Assembly: GCA_963848825.1 (NCBI GenBank)
Contig: CAWKFA010000002.1
Coordinates: 682,001-746,000, forward strand
DNA: 64,000 bases
Direction: 5' to 3'
Origin: CAVVSQ01 sp963848825
Lineage (GTDB): Bacteria; Planctomycetota; Planctomycetia; Gemmatales; Gemmataceae
Below are positions 54,964 to 64,000 of the stretch, in pieces. Numbering within the stretch: the stretch's first letter is position 1; every line of letters starts with the position of its first letter. Position numbers and translations under genes: made by a program. Below the pieces are notes generated by a model that was not told where the DNA came from, did not search any database, and worked only from the letters and a program-made list of their open reading frames with translations.

Positions 54964-54965
54964 GG

Positions 54966-55385
54966 CTACCGTGCCTCGTCAAGCTGGATGGTGTAGCCCC
55001 GCACCAGGGCCTCCTCGAAATCGAACACGTCCGTGAAGTCCTCGATCGTTTCATCATCGGTCTTGTTGATCAGCCCGGCTTCCACCAGGTTGAAGACGAT
55101 GCGGCCAAAATCTTGCGTGGTCTTGACGCCCCACATACAGAAGACGATGCGGGCCATCAGGCCAAACTCCTGCAAGGCCAGCGCGCGGATGCCCTCCAGA
55201 AGCTCATGGCTCTCCACGTGACTGCCGGGCTGCTCCTGTGCCTCGTCCCCGCTCTTGGCGGGCAAGCACCTCCCCAGCATTGCCTGGGTGTGGTCGAGCG
55301 CCTTGAAGATGAAATCGTAGGCCTCGTAGGCAAAGCGCGGATCCTTGGCCGCGACTTCCAACAACTTGATGTCGATGACTGCCAT
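54966..55385 (-). CDS. Minf_1886 family protein
   Basis: ATG 55385 (MAVIDIKLLEVAAKDPRFAY); 139 codons. Family blocks: AYDFIFKALDHTQAML, HVESHELLEGIRALALQEFG, RIVFCMWGVKTTQDFGRIVF, NLVEAGLINKTDDETIEDFT, DVFDFEEALVRGY. A PVC-superphylum protein of unknown function, usually next to PSP1 as here; the PSP1 stop is 63 bases upstream, same strand. Confidence 0.85.
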   Translation of the reverse strand: MAVIDIKLLEVAAKDPRFAYEAYDFIFKALDHTQAMLGRCLPAKSGDEAQEQPGSHVESHELLEGIRALALQEFGLMARIVFCMWGVKTTQDFGRIVFNLVEAGLINKTDDETIEDFTDVFDFEEALVRGYTIQLDEAR

Positions 55386-55448
55386 AAAGTCCCACAAGAA
55401 TAGTCGGCGAGCCCGAGGTCCAGGGTAGCCGCCCTGAACGCCTGCCAT

Positions 55449-56262
55449 TTATGCCGGGTCTCCCAGCTTGGTCAAGATCTCGGCAGCCGCGACGACGATG
55501 CGCCGGCCATCCTCGAACTCCACGAGCAGCTTGCGCGCCAGGATTTCCTGGGCCAGCACGCCGCCCCTGCCCCTTCGCGGTGACAATGCGCGTGCCGGGC
55601 TGCGGCAAGGTCTCTTGAAACTCTTCGTAGACGTCCTGTTCAAAACGCAGACAGCATTTGAGCCGGCCGCAGCGCCCCGATATCTTGGACGGATCGAGCG
55701 TCGATTTTTGCAGCTTGGCCATCCGCATCGATACCGGCGGCATCACCGCCATGTGATTGTTGCAGCACACCGGCTTGCCGCAGTCGCCATAGTCGGCCAG
55801 CAGCTTGGCCTCATCACGCACTCCTATCTGGCGCATTTCAATACGCGTGCGATACTCGCGCGCCAGGTCCTTGACGAGCTCGCGGAAGTCGACACGCTTC
55901 TCGGCCAGGAAAAAGAAGACCACCCGCTCGCCGCCGAAGAGATGTTCGACGTCGACGAGCTCCATTTGCAGCTTACGCTGTTCGATGAACTCCTGGCAGC
56001 GCTGCAGGGCGCCCTTTTCCCGCTCGCGGGCGGCGCTGGCCTGGGCAAGGTCTTCGGGGCTCATGACGCGGATGATTTGGCCCGTCGTCGGTTCAGCCAA
56101 GAGCTGAACGGCGCGGGGCGTGGCCTCACACAGGATCTCGGCCACCTCGATGCCGCGCTCGGAACGAACCAGCACGTGCTCACCGCGCGCATACGACGCA
56201 CCCGGTGCCGCCTCATAGTCGCCCAAAAAGCGCATGATGCCATGACGGACGATGTAATTCAT
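55449..56262 (-). pseudogene. PSP1/RicT-family protein, one frameshift
   Basis: ATG 56262 (MNYIVRHGIMRFLGDYEAAP). PSP1 C-terminal domain: LQMELVDVEHLFGGERVVFF, FLAEKRVDFRELVKDLARE, YRTRIEMRQIGVRDEAKLLA-DYGDCGKPVCCN and ISGRCGRLKCCLRFEQDVYE. The Cys residues match the Fe-S binding ones of YaaT/RicT. After a change near 55575 comes GGVLAQEILARKLLVEFEDG, end 55449. In Bacillus, RicT acts in RNase Y complexes; the role in planctomycetes is unknown. Confidence 0.85.
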
Positions 56263-56546
56263 CTGTTGCCACCCAGCCTTCGCTGGGCCGGCGCCCCCAC
56301 CCTTCAACGCGAGTCTGCCACGGCCGCTGGACCGTGCCAGTTAGTCCGCTCATTGTAAACGCGTCGCCCGCCCAAGAATAGACACGTTTCCTCTTGCTTT
56401 GTTTTTATTTCTGAGCAAAATGACTACGAGGTTTTCAGCCACCTGAACTTCCCACCGCCCTCAAGCGCCGTATCCCGTGCGCCCGGCCTCTCGTCCGGCC
56501 CCAGTATGCCGCCGCGGACCGCGCCACCTTAGTCCAAAGGATTGCC

Positions 56547-57546
56547 GTGTTTTCCAGGCATTCGCCGGTTATTATGCTCCTTCTCGCGGCAGCGCTCACG
56601 CTCCCAGGCTGCCAGCCGGAAGAAAAGATCACTCATGCCGTTCGGCCCAACGTGAACAACATGTATCGCCTGCTCGGCGTACTCGTGCTCCCGGAGAAGG
56701 GGCAGCAGAAAACCTGGGCGTTCAAGGTGGTGGGCCGGGAAACCGAGATCAAACCGCTGCTTGAGCCCTACCAGCGGTTCCTGAAGTCCATTCAGTTTGA
56801 CGCCGCCGGCGATCCAACGTGGACGCTTGCCAACGGCATGGAGTGAGACCAGGGAGAAAGCCAAAAAGCTGCGCTACGCCACCATCCACACCGGCCCAAA
56901 GGATAAGTCCCTGGAGCTGACGGTGTCGGCACTCCAGGGGGAGCAAGCGGCCTCCGTGCCCGACAACGTCAACCGCTGGCGCCGGCAACTCGGCCTGGTA
57001 GGCTTGCAGGCCGCCGACCTGCAACTGTTTCTTGAGCCGCAACTCCTGGGCGGCCGCGCTGCCGTCCTGGTGGACATGATCGGCCCGGACAACAAAACGG
57101 CACCGGCCATGAAAGAGGTTGAGCCGCCGTTCGGCTACGACAAGCCGGACAGCTGGCAGGAGATCCCCCCCACGAGCAAGTTTTACGTGCTCTCGTTCAG
57201 CGTCGTAGACAAGGACCAGCAAGCCGACATGAACGTATCGGTTATGGCGGGTGATGGCGGCGGTCTGCTACTCAACGTGAACCGCTGGCGCGGTCAGGTC
57301 AAGCTCGGCGAGTTGACCCCAGCGCAGGTGAGCGCGCTTCCCGACGTGGCCATCGGCACTACGAAAGGCAAGCTGATCGACATCACAGGCCCGGATGCCC
57401 CGCCCAGCATGAACCGGATTCTCGGGGCTGTACTCCTGCGCGAACATGACGCCCTCTTTTTCAAGATGAGGGGGCCAGCCGAGCTGGTGGGCAAACAGCT
57501 TCCCGAGTTCGAGAGTTTTCTGAAATCGATCAAGTTTCGCGACTGA
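56547..57546 (+). pseudogene. Lipoprotein of unknown function, one frameshift
   Basis: GTG 56547. Lipobox in LLLAAALTLPGCQPEEK. First part: MYRLLGVLVLPEKGQQKTWA and FKVVGRETEIKPLLEPYQRF. A change near 56845 leads to ETREKAKKLRYATIHTGPKD, then SVPDNVNRWRRQLGL and LLNVNRWRGQVKLGELTPAQ (an internal repeat: N-V-N-R-W-R-x-Q), and FFKMRGPAELVGKQLPEFES. Restored length is ~333 residues. A planctomycete-typical family; no activity known. Confidence 0.7.
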
Positions 57547-57595
57547 ATCCTGATAAAATAAAAGACGCAAACCAAGGCTTTGGCGTGGACAATCG

Positions 57596-58303
57596 ATGAG
57601 CACTAGCGTCGCCGCCAAGTTATCTCAGGAAATCGACTACCCAGAAAGCGATGGGCAACCCATTGCCGAGAACACCCTGCAGTTCCGCTGGATCACGACC
57701 ATCCAGGGCGGGCTGGACGCGATTTTCGCCGCTAATCCCGATGTCTTCGTGGCGGGTGATCTCTTGTGGTATCCCGTGGAAGGCGAGCCGACCATTCGCC
57801 TGGCCCCGGACGCCTTGGTTGCCTTCGGACGTCCCAAGGGAGACCGCGGTTCTTACTTGCAGTGGAAGGAAGGCGGCATTGCGCCGCAGGTGGTCTTTGA
57901 AGTCCTGTCGCCGGGAAACCGTTGGAACGAAATGACCCGCAAATTCGTGTTCTACGAACGCTACGGCGTGCAAGAATACTACGTTTATGATCCCGATCGA
58001 GGTGAGTTATTCGGCTGGTTGCGCAAGGGAGACCGGTTCCAGGAAGTGCCGCAGATGGCGGGCTGGACAAGTCCCCTCCTCAACGTTCGCTTCGAGTTAG
58101 TCGACGGCGAATTACAGCTCTACGGTCCGGATGACCGCCGTTTCGCAACTTATCTTGAATTGGTTGAGCAATGCCAACATGCTGAACGCGAATTGGCCGA
58201 GCTACGGAAAAAAGCCGGGCTGGAAAAAGAAATAGCGTTGCGCAAGCCATCCACAGGCCGAAACGTTGGAACGCCTGCGCACAACTACAAGGGCTCGGCG
58301 TGA
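57596..58303 (+). CDS. Uma2 family endonuclease-like protein
   Basis: ATG 57596; 235 residues. Restriction-endonuclease-fold motifs: FVAGDLLWYPVEGEPTIRLA-PDALVAFG (metal-binding PD), QVVFEVLSPGN (ExxS/T type E), YERYGVQEYYVYDPDRGEL. C-terminal coiled coil (QCQHAERELAELRKKAGLEK). Uma2 proteins are extremely abundant in planctomycetes and their role is not settled. Confidence 0.9.
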   Translation: MSTSVAAKLSQEIDYPESDGQPIAENTLQFRWITTIQGGLDAIFAANPDVFVAGDLLWYPVEGEPTIRLAPDALVAFGRPKGDRGSYLQWKEGGIAPQVVFEVLSPGNRWNEMTRKFVFYERYGVQEYYVYDPDRGELFGWLRKGDRFQEVPQMAGWTSPLLNVRFELVDGELQLYGPDDRRFATYLELVEQCQHAERELAELRKKAGLEKEIALRKPSTGRNVGTPAHNYKGSA

Positions 58304-58374
58304 ATCCTGTTGATTGAGCAATTTGAACCAGGGAACTCGCCAGTTGCGCGCATCCCCTCAGAAGGACCGCTCTC

Positions 58375-59665
58375 ATGCAAGATACTGCTATAAAGGGCAA
58401 CCTGCCCGTGAAACCTCCCGTTGCTCCGGTGCCCTCGCCATCGTCAGCTCCCGACGTCAAAAAACGCGGCGGCTTTCTTTACCAGATACTCCTTTTTTGT
58501 GCGTCCCTGCGCATCACGGTCGTCTTGTTTCTCCTGGCGTTCGCGCTCGTCTTTTTCGGCACCTGGGCCCAGGTTGATTCAGGCATTTGGACGGTGGTCA
58601 ACAAGTATTTCCGCGGCTGGGGTTTCACCTGGATCCCCTTGAAGATCATCTTGTTGCGGACTTACGATATCCCCGACAGCCTGGCGATTCCTTTTCCGCG
58701 CGGCTTCACCATCGGTTCGTTGCTGCTCATCAATTTGCTGGCGGCCCATGCGGTGCGCTTCAAGTTCACCTGGAGGCGCTCGGGCATATTGCTGCTGCAC
58801 TCGGGCATCGTGCTCATGATGATCGGCGAATTCGTCACCGGCGAGTTCGCCATCGAAGGACGCATGGTGATCTTCGAGGGGCACGCCGCCAACTTTGTCG
58901 ATAGCGATCGCAAGGTCGAGCTGGCCATCGTTCGCCAGACCGACCCCGCCAAGGATGACGAAATTGTCGTGCCCGGTACGCTCCTCGCCTCCGCGAAGTC
59001 AATTCAGGACGCCGAGCTGCCTTTCGACATCGAGGTCATGGCCTACATGCCCAACTCGGATCTACGGCCGCCCCGGAACAATGAGAAAAACCTGGCCACG
59101 GTCGGTATTGGCCTACGAGAATTGGCAGTCCCCATGAAAGAGACTACCGGCGTCGATCAGAACCAGGCAGTGGAAGCGCCGGCTGCCTATATCAATTTTA
59201 GAAAGAAGGGATCGGGCGAAGACCTCGGGACCTATCTCGTCTCCACCGCACTGTACACACTGCAACGTCCACCCGAGACGGTGGTTGCGGATGGCAAGGA
59301 ATATCAGATTTACCTTCGGCCGCAACGCAGCTATCGGCCCTACACGCTGGCGCTTAATAAATTCGATCACGATGTTTTCCCGGGGACAGAGAGGCCACGC
59401 AATTACTCCAGCGAGATCAATCTGCTCGACCCGGGCCAGCAAGGAGAATCGAGATATCAAAATCTGGATGAACCATCCCCTGCGTTATCAGGGAGAAACT
59501 TTCTACCAGTCGGGCGTCCTGGGCCTGGGCAAGGGCACCATTCTGCAAGTGGTTCGCAATCCTGGTTGGCTTATTCCGTATATTTCCTGCGCCCTGGTCG
59601 CGCTGGGTATGCTCATCCATTTTGGCATTCATCTGGTCGGTTTCCTGCGGAGACAAATGGCATGA
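58375..59665 (+). pseudogene. resB: ResB-like cytochrome c biogenesis protein, one frameshift
   Basis: ATG 58375. Membrane spans LRITVVLFLLAFALVFFGTW and GFTIGSLLLINLLAAHAVRF; GILLLHSGIVLMMIGEFVTG, then a periplasmic domain (GRMVIFEGHAANFVDSDRKV). A change near 59450 leads to MNHPLRYQGETFYQSGVLGL, the ResB 'HPLxYxGxxFYQ' block, and a last span WLIPYISCALVALGMLIHFG, end FLRRQMA. Without the correction the frame runs into ccsA and gives a false 1081-residue fusion. It works with CcsA in haem delivery and apocytochrome handling (system II). Confidence 0.85.
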
Positions 59666-61620
59666 AACTTTTTCCCAAGCTTTTTCCCTGGCTGATCCTG
59701 TCGCTGGGCCTGCTCTACGTGGGCTGGCTGCTGCTGCCGCCAAAGGAGCCCGCATCAACCGAGTTCGACCTTGCCGGTTTTGGCGCCATCCCGGTCCTCC
59801 ACAATGGCCGTGTCAAACCCATGGATACACTGGCTCGCTCCTATCTGACGCTGGTCACGCACAAGCAGACTTTTGTCGAGGAGATTGATACCGGCAAAAA
59901 AGATGACATGGGCAAGCCCATCATCGAGGAAAAACGACGCCCCGCCATACGCTGGCTGCTCGATGTCCTCGTGGCGCTTCCTCCCTGGTCCAAAGAGAAA
60001 AGCTTTAGCGGGCCCGCCGCCCGGCACAAGGTGCTGCGCATTGAAAACGAGGAAGTTCTCAGCCTGGTCGGCCTGCCCGAGCGGCCCGGCTCATGGCGGT
60101 ACGCGATGGAGGAGTTCCAGGAGGCTCGCGTTGCCGATCTTGGAAAGCAGGCCAAACGCGCCGCCAAACTTCGCAAGGAGTCTCCCGAAAAGCTGACCTC
60201 CTATGACGTCAAGGTGCTGGAGCTCGCCGAACATTTGGAGGTCATGCTCCTGCTGGCAAGGTTCGAGATTCCCCAGGGTATTCCCATGGCCGGCAAGCCG
60301 ATGGAACAGTGGCGCTCGCTCGACTTCGCCCTGTCGTCGGGCTTGAGCTTCCTGGAAAACGATCCCGCTTCCATGAGCATGGTGAAACTTCTTTATGCCT
60401 ACGACGTCAACGACCCGAAAACCTTCAATCGTGAATTACACGCCCTGCAGGATTTGCTGAATGTCGATTACCCGGGGGAAAAAGCCGGCATCGGCCGCGA
60501 GCTTTTGTTTAACCGCTTCGAGCCGTTCCACCAGGCCACCGTACTGTACATCTTCGCCTTCCTCCTTGCCGTTTTGTCCTGGCTCGGCTGGACGCGGCCG
60601 CTCAACCGTGCTGCCTTCTGGCTTACCGTGTTGGGCTTTGTCATCCACTCCTGGGCCATCCTCGCCCGCATGCAGATTTTGGGCAGGCCTCCCGTTATCA
60701 ACCTTTATTCGTCGGCGGTATTCATCGGCTGGTGCTGCGTGGGCGTCTGCCTGCTCATGGAGCTGGTTTATCGCAACAGCATTCCTCTCGTGGCCGGCAC
60801 CGTCCTGGCCAGCATTACGAGCGGCGTCATCGGCCACTACCTGTCGCTCGACGGGGACACCCTCGAAATGCTTGAAGCCGTGCTCGATACCAATTTCTGG
60901 CTGGCGACGCACGTCACCACCGTCACCTTCGGCTACGGCGCCACCCTGATGGCCGGCATCATGGGGATCTTTTATCTGGGCGCGCACATGAACAAGGCGG
61001 CCCGGATGGTGGCTACCACGAGCCTGGCGCTGCTCGCGACCGCGTTTTTCGGCTATGCGGCGCTGTGGGTCTTTCTGCTGCCGATTCTTGACATGGTTTG
61101 CCTGAAAAATGAGTTTAACCTGGGCCGAGAAACGATGAGCAGCCTGGCGAAAATGGTCTATGGCGTCATTTGTTTCGCGACGCTGCTGAGTTTCGTGGGG
61201 ACCGTTTTGGGCGGCATCTGGGCGGACCAGTCCTGGGGCCGTTTCTGGGGCTGGGACCCCAAGGAAAATGGCGCCCTCCTCATCGTGATCTGGAACGCTC
61301 TCATCCTGCACGCGCGCTGGGGCGGCATGGTCAAGCCCCGGGGCATCGCCCTCCTGGCCATCGCCGGCAACATCGTCGTGGGCTGGTCCTATTTCGGCAC
61401 TAACCTGCTCGGCGTGGGACTGCATGCTTATGGATTCAAGGTCGGCACCAAAAATGCGCTGATCTTCTTCTCCCTCAGCCAGCTCTTGTTGATTACCATC
61501 GGCCTGGTCCCCAAGAAATTATGGCCCAGCCTGCAACTGCTGCCGCCAGCGCCACCCCCGGACGACCACCTACCTTCGCCTCCGCCAGGCCCGCGCACCG
61601 CAATATCAGCGTCCTCGTAA
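59662..61620 (+). CDS. ccsA: CcsA/ResC-type cytochrome c biogenesis protein
   Basis: ATG 59662, overlapping the resB stop (ATGA); 652 residues. A long periplasmic N-part (IPVLHNGRVKPMDTLARSYL) is typical of PVC/Bacteroidetes CcsA. Eight or so C-terminal spans follow, with the haem-handling WWD-type motif in WADQSWGRFWGWDPKENGAL, and conserved His in FVIHSWAILAR, ATHVTTVTFGYG and LILHARWGGM. It exports haem and attaches it to CxxCH, so it would serve the haem-c dehydrogenase at 46539. Confidence 0.9.
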   Translation: MKLFPKLFPWLILSLGLLYVGWLLLPPKEPASTEFDLAGFGAIPVLHNGRVKPMDTLARSYLTLVTHKQTFVEEIDTGKKDDMGKPIIEEKRRPAIRWLLDVLVALPPWSKEKSFSGPAARHKVLRIENEEVLSLVGLPERPGSWRYAMEEFQEARVADLGKQAKRAAKLRKESPEKLTSYDVKVLELAEHLEVMLLLARFEIPQGIPMAGKPMEQWRSLDFALSSGLSFLENDPASMSMVKLLYAYDVNDPKTFNRELHALQDLLNVDYPGEKAGIGRELLFNRFEPFHQATVLYIFAFLLAVLSWLGWTRPLNRAAFWLTVLGFVIHSWAILARMQILGRPPVINLYSSAVFIGWCCVGVCLLMELVYRNSIPLVAGTVLASITSGVIGHYLSLDGDTLEMLEAVLDTNFWLATHVTTVTFGYGATLMAGIMGIFYLGAHMNKAARMVATTSLALLATAFFGYAALWVFLLPILDMVCLKNEFNLGRETMSSLAKMVYGVICFATLLSFVGTVLGGIWADQSWGRFWGWDPKENGALLIVIWNALILHARWGGMVKPRGIALLAIAGNIVVGWSYFGTNLLGVGLHAYGFKVGTKNALIFFSLSQLLLITIGLVPKKLWPSLQLLPPAPPPDDHLPSPPPGPRTAISASS

Positions 61621-61704
61621 GAGGCGCCCTACATAGCCCGCCGCGCAAGCAAGGGTTTAACCAACCAGCGTCCACCAACTTTAAGCCGAGGGTCCCCCCC
61701 TGTG

Positions 61705-62808
61705 ATGCTCACCGCCGAAGGTTGTCTCCAGCGCCGCGTCGCACTTTGGCAAGCGCTCGATCCCCCCCCGGATGCCGACTTTCTGCTGCTTTCCGACCCG
61801 ATCCACCTCATGTATCTGGCCAATTTTTGCGTCGATCCGATCAGCCTGGGCGCGGGTTTCCCCGGCTATTTGCTGGTGCGCCGCGACGGCCACGCCAAGC
61901 TGCTCCACGATAACAAGCTGTCCCACGCCGTCGAGGAGGCACACGTCGAGGAGCGCCGGCCGGTGGTCTGGTATGATGGCCAATCACCAGCCCATGGCCC
62001 GCGCCAGCTTGCCGTCCTGGAGAGCGTCAACCCCTCGCGCACGGGCATGCGCGTCCACGATAGGCCGGGCGATCCGTATGCCTCGGTCGTTATTCACGCG
62101 CTGGCCCAGATGCGCCGCCAAAAATATCCCGACGAGATAGCTCTCATGCGCCGCTGCATGCGGGCGACCGAGGCGGGACATGCCTGGGCACGCAGCAAAG
62201 TCCGGCCGGGCATGACCGAACTGGCCGTCTACACGGGGATAAGCGCGGCCTGCGTCGAGGCCGCCGAGATGCCGGTCATTGTTTACGGCGACTTCGCGGT
62301 CTGCCCGGGCCCCGAGCGCCGCGGCGGTCCACCCACCACGCGCGTCATCCAGGCCGGCGACATGTTGATCCTCGATTATTCCGTCGTCATCGGCGGCTAC
62401 CGCAGCGATTTCACCAACACGCTGGTCGTCGGCAAAAAGCCCACGCCGGATCAGCAAAAGCTCTATGACCTGTGCATCAAAGCCATGGCGGGCGGCGAGC
62501 GCGCCCTGCGCGGCGGCGCCTCCTGCCTGGAAGTCTATCAAGGCGTTCGCGGTGCCTTCGAAAAGGCGGGCATGGCGGACTTCTTCCCCCATCACGCCGG
62601 CCACGGCCTGGGCCTGACCCATCCCGAAGCCCCCTTCATCGTCCGCCACGCGGACGAAACCCTGCTCACCGGCGACATCGTCACGCTCGAACCGGGCCTC
62701 TACGTGGAAAACATCGGCGGCATCCGTATCGAGAACAATTACCTAATCACCGATCAGGGCTACGAACGCCTCAGCAATCACACCATCACCCTGGAACAAG
62801 GCGATTAA
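61705..62808 (+). CDS. M24 family metallopeptidase (Xaa-Pro aminopeptidase type)
   Basis: ATG 61705 (GTG 61702 possible); 367 residues. N-terminal creatinase-like domain (DFLLLSDPIHLMYLANFCVD). Pita-bread metal ligands: Asp in MLILDYSVVIGGYRSDFTNT (two), His in HHAGHGLGLTHPEAPF, Glu in TLEPGLYVENIGG and Glu in IRIENNYLIT. All five ligands are present, so it is predicted active on Xaa-Pro peptides. Unlinked to neighbours in function. Confidence 0.9.
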   Translation: MLTAEGCLQRRVALWQALDPPPDADFLLLSDPIHLMYLANFCVDPISLGAGFPGYLLVRRDGHAKLLHDNKLSHAVEEAHVEERRPVVWYDGQSPAHGPRQLAVLESVNPSRTGMRVHDRPGDPYASVVIHALAQMRRQKYPDEIALMRRCMRATEAGHAWARSKVRPGMTELAVYTGISAACVEAAEMPVIVYGDFAVCPGPERRGGPPTTRVIQAGDMLILDYSVVIGGYRSDFTNTLVVGKKPTPDQQKLYDLCIKAMAGGERALRGGASCLEVYQGVRGAFEKAGMADFFPHHAGHGLGLTHPEAPFIVRHADETLLTGDIVTLEPGLYVENIGGIRIENNYLITDQGYERLSNHTITLEQGD

Positions 62809-62818
62809 CCCTGGCGGG

Positions 62819-63083
62819 ACCCGTAGGGTGGCGTCGAGCATACTCGCGCTGACCCACCGAAATAACCGGTAGCCGTGAATTTATCACCAAAGGTCCCTGG
62901 ATCGCGAACACCATTGGTAACCCTACATAGCGGCCAGGCCCCGTAGGGTGGCGTCGAGCGTACTCGCTGACCCACCGAAATAACCGGTAGCCGTGAATTT
63001 ATCACCAAACGCCTTCCCCGGATCACAATACCATTGGGTGCATTTCGGTGGGTCAGCGAGTACGCTCGACGCCACCCTACAGT
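62819..63083. repeat. Direct and inverted copies of a GTAGGGTGGCGTCGAGC unit
   Basis: CCGTAGGGTGGCGTCGAGC...ACTCGC...TGACCCACCGAAATAACC, continuing to TTTATCACCAAA, occurs at 62819-62891 and 62941-63008. The first ~42 bases recur inverted at 63040-63083 (TTTCGGTGGGTCAGCGAG...). CACCATTGG/ACCATTGGG ends are shared as well. No gene is seen in 62809-63218 besides. Confidence 0.75.
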
Positions 63084-63218
63084 ATTCCGGCGTGGCGGCA
63101 TACCGAAATACCTGCCGATCGCGCTGAATTAATCGCCAAAACCGAATCCGCGACACCATTGGGCGTTTGGTGGATAAAATGAATCGGTGTGGTCCGTCTT
63201 ATCCGTGGTTAAAAGCTC

Positions 63219-64000
63219 ATGGCGAAAAAGAAGAAAACCCGCGTTGAATTGCGTAAAAATCGCTCCCAGCCGGCGCATGATCGGGGCTGGACGCGGGGCT
63301 TTCAGGATCATGGTTACGAGAACGAATCGACGCTGGGTCAGGAACGCGTAAAGGCCAAGGGGGACCTGTCACGCAAGCGCACCATCATTCAGGACGACAA
63401 GGCTGCCGCGAGCGAGATGCCGGCCGCCGACAAAGACATTTGCATCCCTGGGCGCGTGATGCGCGTCCATGGGTTGGTCAGCGTCGTGCAGACCGCCGAT
63501 GGCCGGGAGATACGCTGCGCTATACGTCGCGTGCTCAAAAATCTCGCGAGCGATGAACGCAACGTGGTGGCCACGGGGGACCGCGTCTGGTTTCGCCCGG
63601 AAATGGCCGGCGAGGGCGTGATCGAGTGCGTTGAGCCGCGCCACGGGTGTTTGACGCGGGCTTCGCGCAAGCGGGAGCATGTCCTGGTGGCCAACGTCGA
63701 CCAGGTGGTCATCGTGATGGCCCTGGCCGAGCCGGCCCTCAAGCTCCATCTCGTCGATCGTTACCTGGCCAGCGCCGAGCAGGGCCATATCAGGCCCATT
63801 CTCTGTTTGAATAAGGCCGACCTGGTCGATATCGCGGAATTTCAGCCCACGATTGGGTTCTATAGCCAGCTCGGCGTGCCCACGATCCTGACCAGCGCCA
63901 CCACTGGTCTGGGCATTGAACGACTGCGCAAGCTGCTCAAGGACCGGGCCACGGTATTTTCGGGCCAGAGCGGCGTCGGCAAGTCGTCGCTGCTCAATGC
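63219..64000 (+). CDS. rsgA: Ribosome small subunit GTPase RsgA, 5' part
   Basis: ATG 63219; runs off the window with no stop. N-terminal ~70 residues are basic and not conserved (KKKKTRVELRKNRSQPAHDR), then an OB-fold (GRVMRVHGLVSVVQTADGRE, IRCAIRRVL). Circularly permuted GTPase motifs: ILCLNKADLVD (G4), LTSATTGLGIERL (G5) and VFSGQSGVGKSSLLN (G1). RsgA assists late 30S ribosome assembly. Confidence 0.9.
   Translation, partial: MAKKKKTRVELRKNRSQPAHDRGWTRGFQDHGYENESTLGQERVKAKGDLSRKRTIIQDDKAAASEMPAADKDICIPGRVMRVHGLVSVVQTADGREIRCAIRRVLKNLASDERNVVATGDRVWFRPEMAGEGVIECVEPRHGCLTRASRKREHVLVANVDQVVIVMALAEPALKLHLVDRYLASAEQGHIRPILCLNKADLVDIAEFQPTIGFYSQLGVPTILTSATTGLGIERLRKLLKDRATVFSGQSGVGKSSLLN

Noticed and set aside
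58375..61620. A single 1081-residue ResB-CcsA fusion
   Set aside because: The middle (about 59450-59660) is nonsense in this frame, while another frame gives the conserved HPLRYQGETFYQ block and a last membrane span, ending in an ATGA overlap with ccsA.
1..64000. tRNA or rRNA genes
   Set aside because: No cloverleaf with a TTCGANNC arm or rRNA signature was recognised by eye; a covariance search could still find one.

Overview
The window looks like chromosomal DNA of a planctomycete, most likely of the Gemmatales type. The evidence is a DUF1559 prepilin-like protein, a PVC-type membrane-bound dehydrogenase with a C-terminal haem c, a Minf_1886-family protein, WD40 proteins with the usual planctomycete C-terminus, a RedB-like thiol protein, Uma2, lpxB, many dispersed palindromic repeats and high G+C. 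No rRNA, tRNA or CRISPR was recognised. The 3' end cuts through rsgA.

Layout: 0-5.1 kb is a decayed accessory stretch: a broken WD40 gene, small membrane proteins, a frameshifted zinc-ribbon protein and three 3'-end remnants of a REP-associated tyrosine transposase (RAYT). 5.4-8.7 kb has a small secreted protein, a frameshifted adenylate-kinase-like gene and an IS4-family element inserted in a palindromic repeat. 8.8-15.8 kb is phage-derived: a degraded large terminase and truncated portal gene, then a compact, visibly more A+T-rich run of nine intact genes plus one with an inferred ATT start (head-tail connector, MazG-like, KTSC-like, trypsin-like protease, holin-like and others). 15.9-19.4 kb holds DUF1559, uxaC-like and rlmN genes. 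19.4-22.9 kb is a tightly packed set of ASCH, ParB-like, ABC-ATPase/GNAT fusion, HTH and small zinc-ribbon genes. I propose it as a candidate phage-type DNA-modification and packaging module, and it is the most interesting system in the window. 22.8-25.6 kb holds a methyltransferase and an aldehyde dehydrogenase.

25.6-35.8 kb is an accessory island: pseudogene fragments, two PIN-type toxin-antitoxin pairs, a T2SG-like protein, a lipoprotein, a WD40 protein and a broken HEAT protein. These are separated by five copies of a ~320 bp element that encodes the C-terminal part of a RAYT and carries terminal inverted repeats in its best copies. 36-39.1 kb has a DUF72 gene and an intact IS1634-like element inserted into the centre of another palindrome. 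39.2-50.9 kb has a ferredoxin/MBL hydrolase, a RedB-like protein, a hybrid histidine kinase with its response regulator, a second copy of the methyltransferase, the PVC dehydrogenase and lpxB. 51-64 kb is mostly core: TPR, a PilB N-domain-like protein, an outer-membrane-like protein, a PSP1/Minf_1886 pair, a lipoprotein, Uma2, resB-ccsA, an M24 peptidase and rsgA.

Two features cut across the window. First, about twenty otherwise good genes carry one or more single-base frameshifts, including core genes such as lpxB and resB. Several are at homopolymer runs, so many may be sequence errors; I mark these genes pseudogene but name the product. Second, a family of GGGGTCAGACCCC-core palindromes sits between genes, and its ends repeatedly supply the stop codons of the neighbouring genes.
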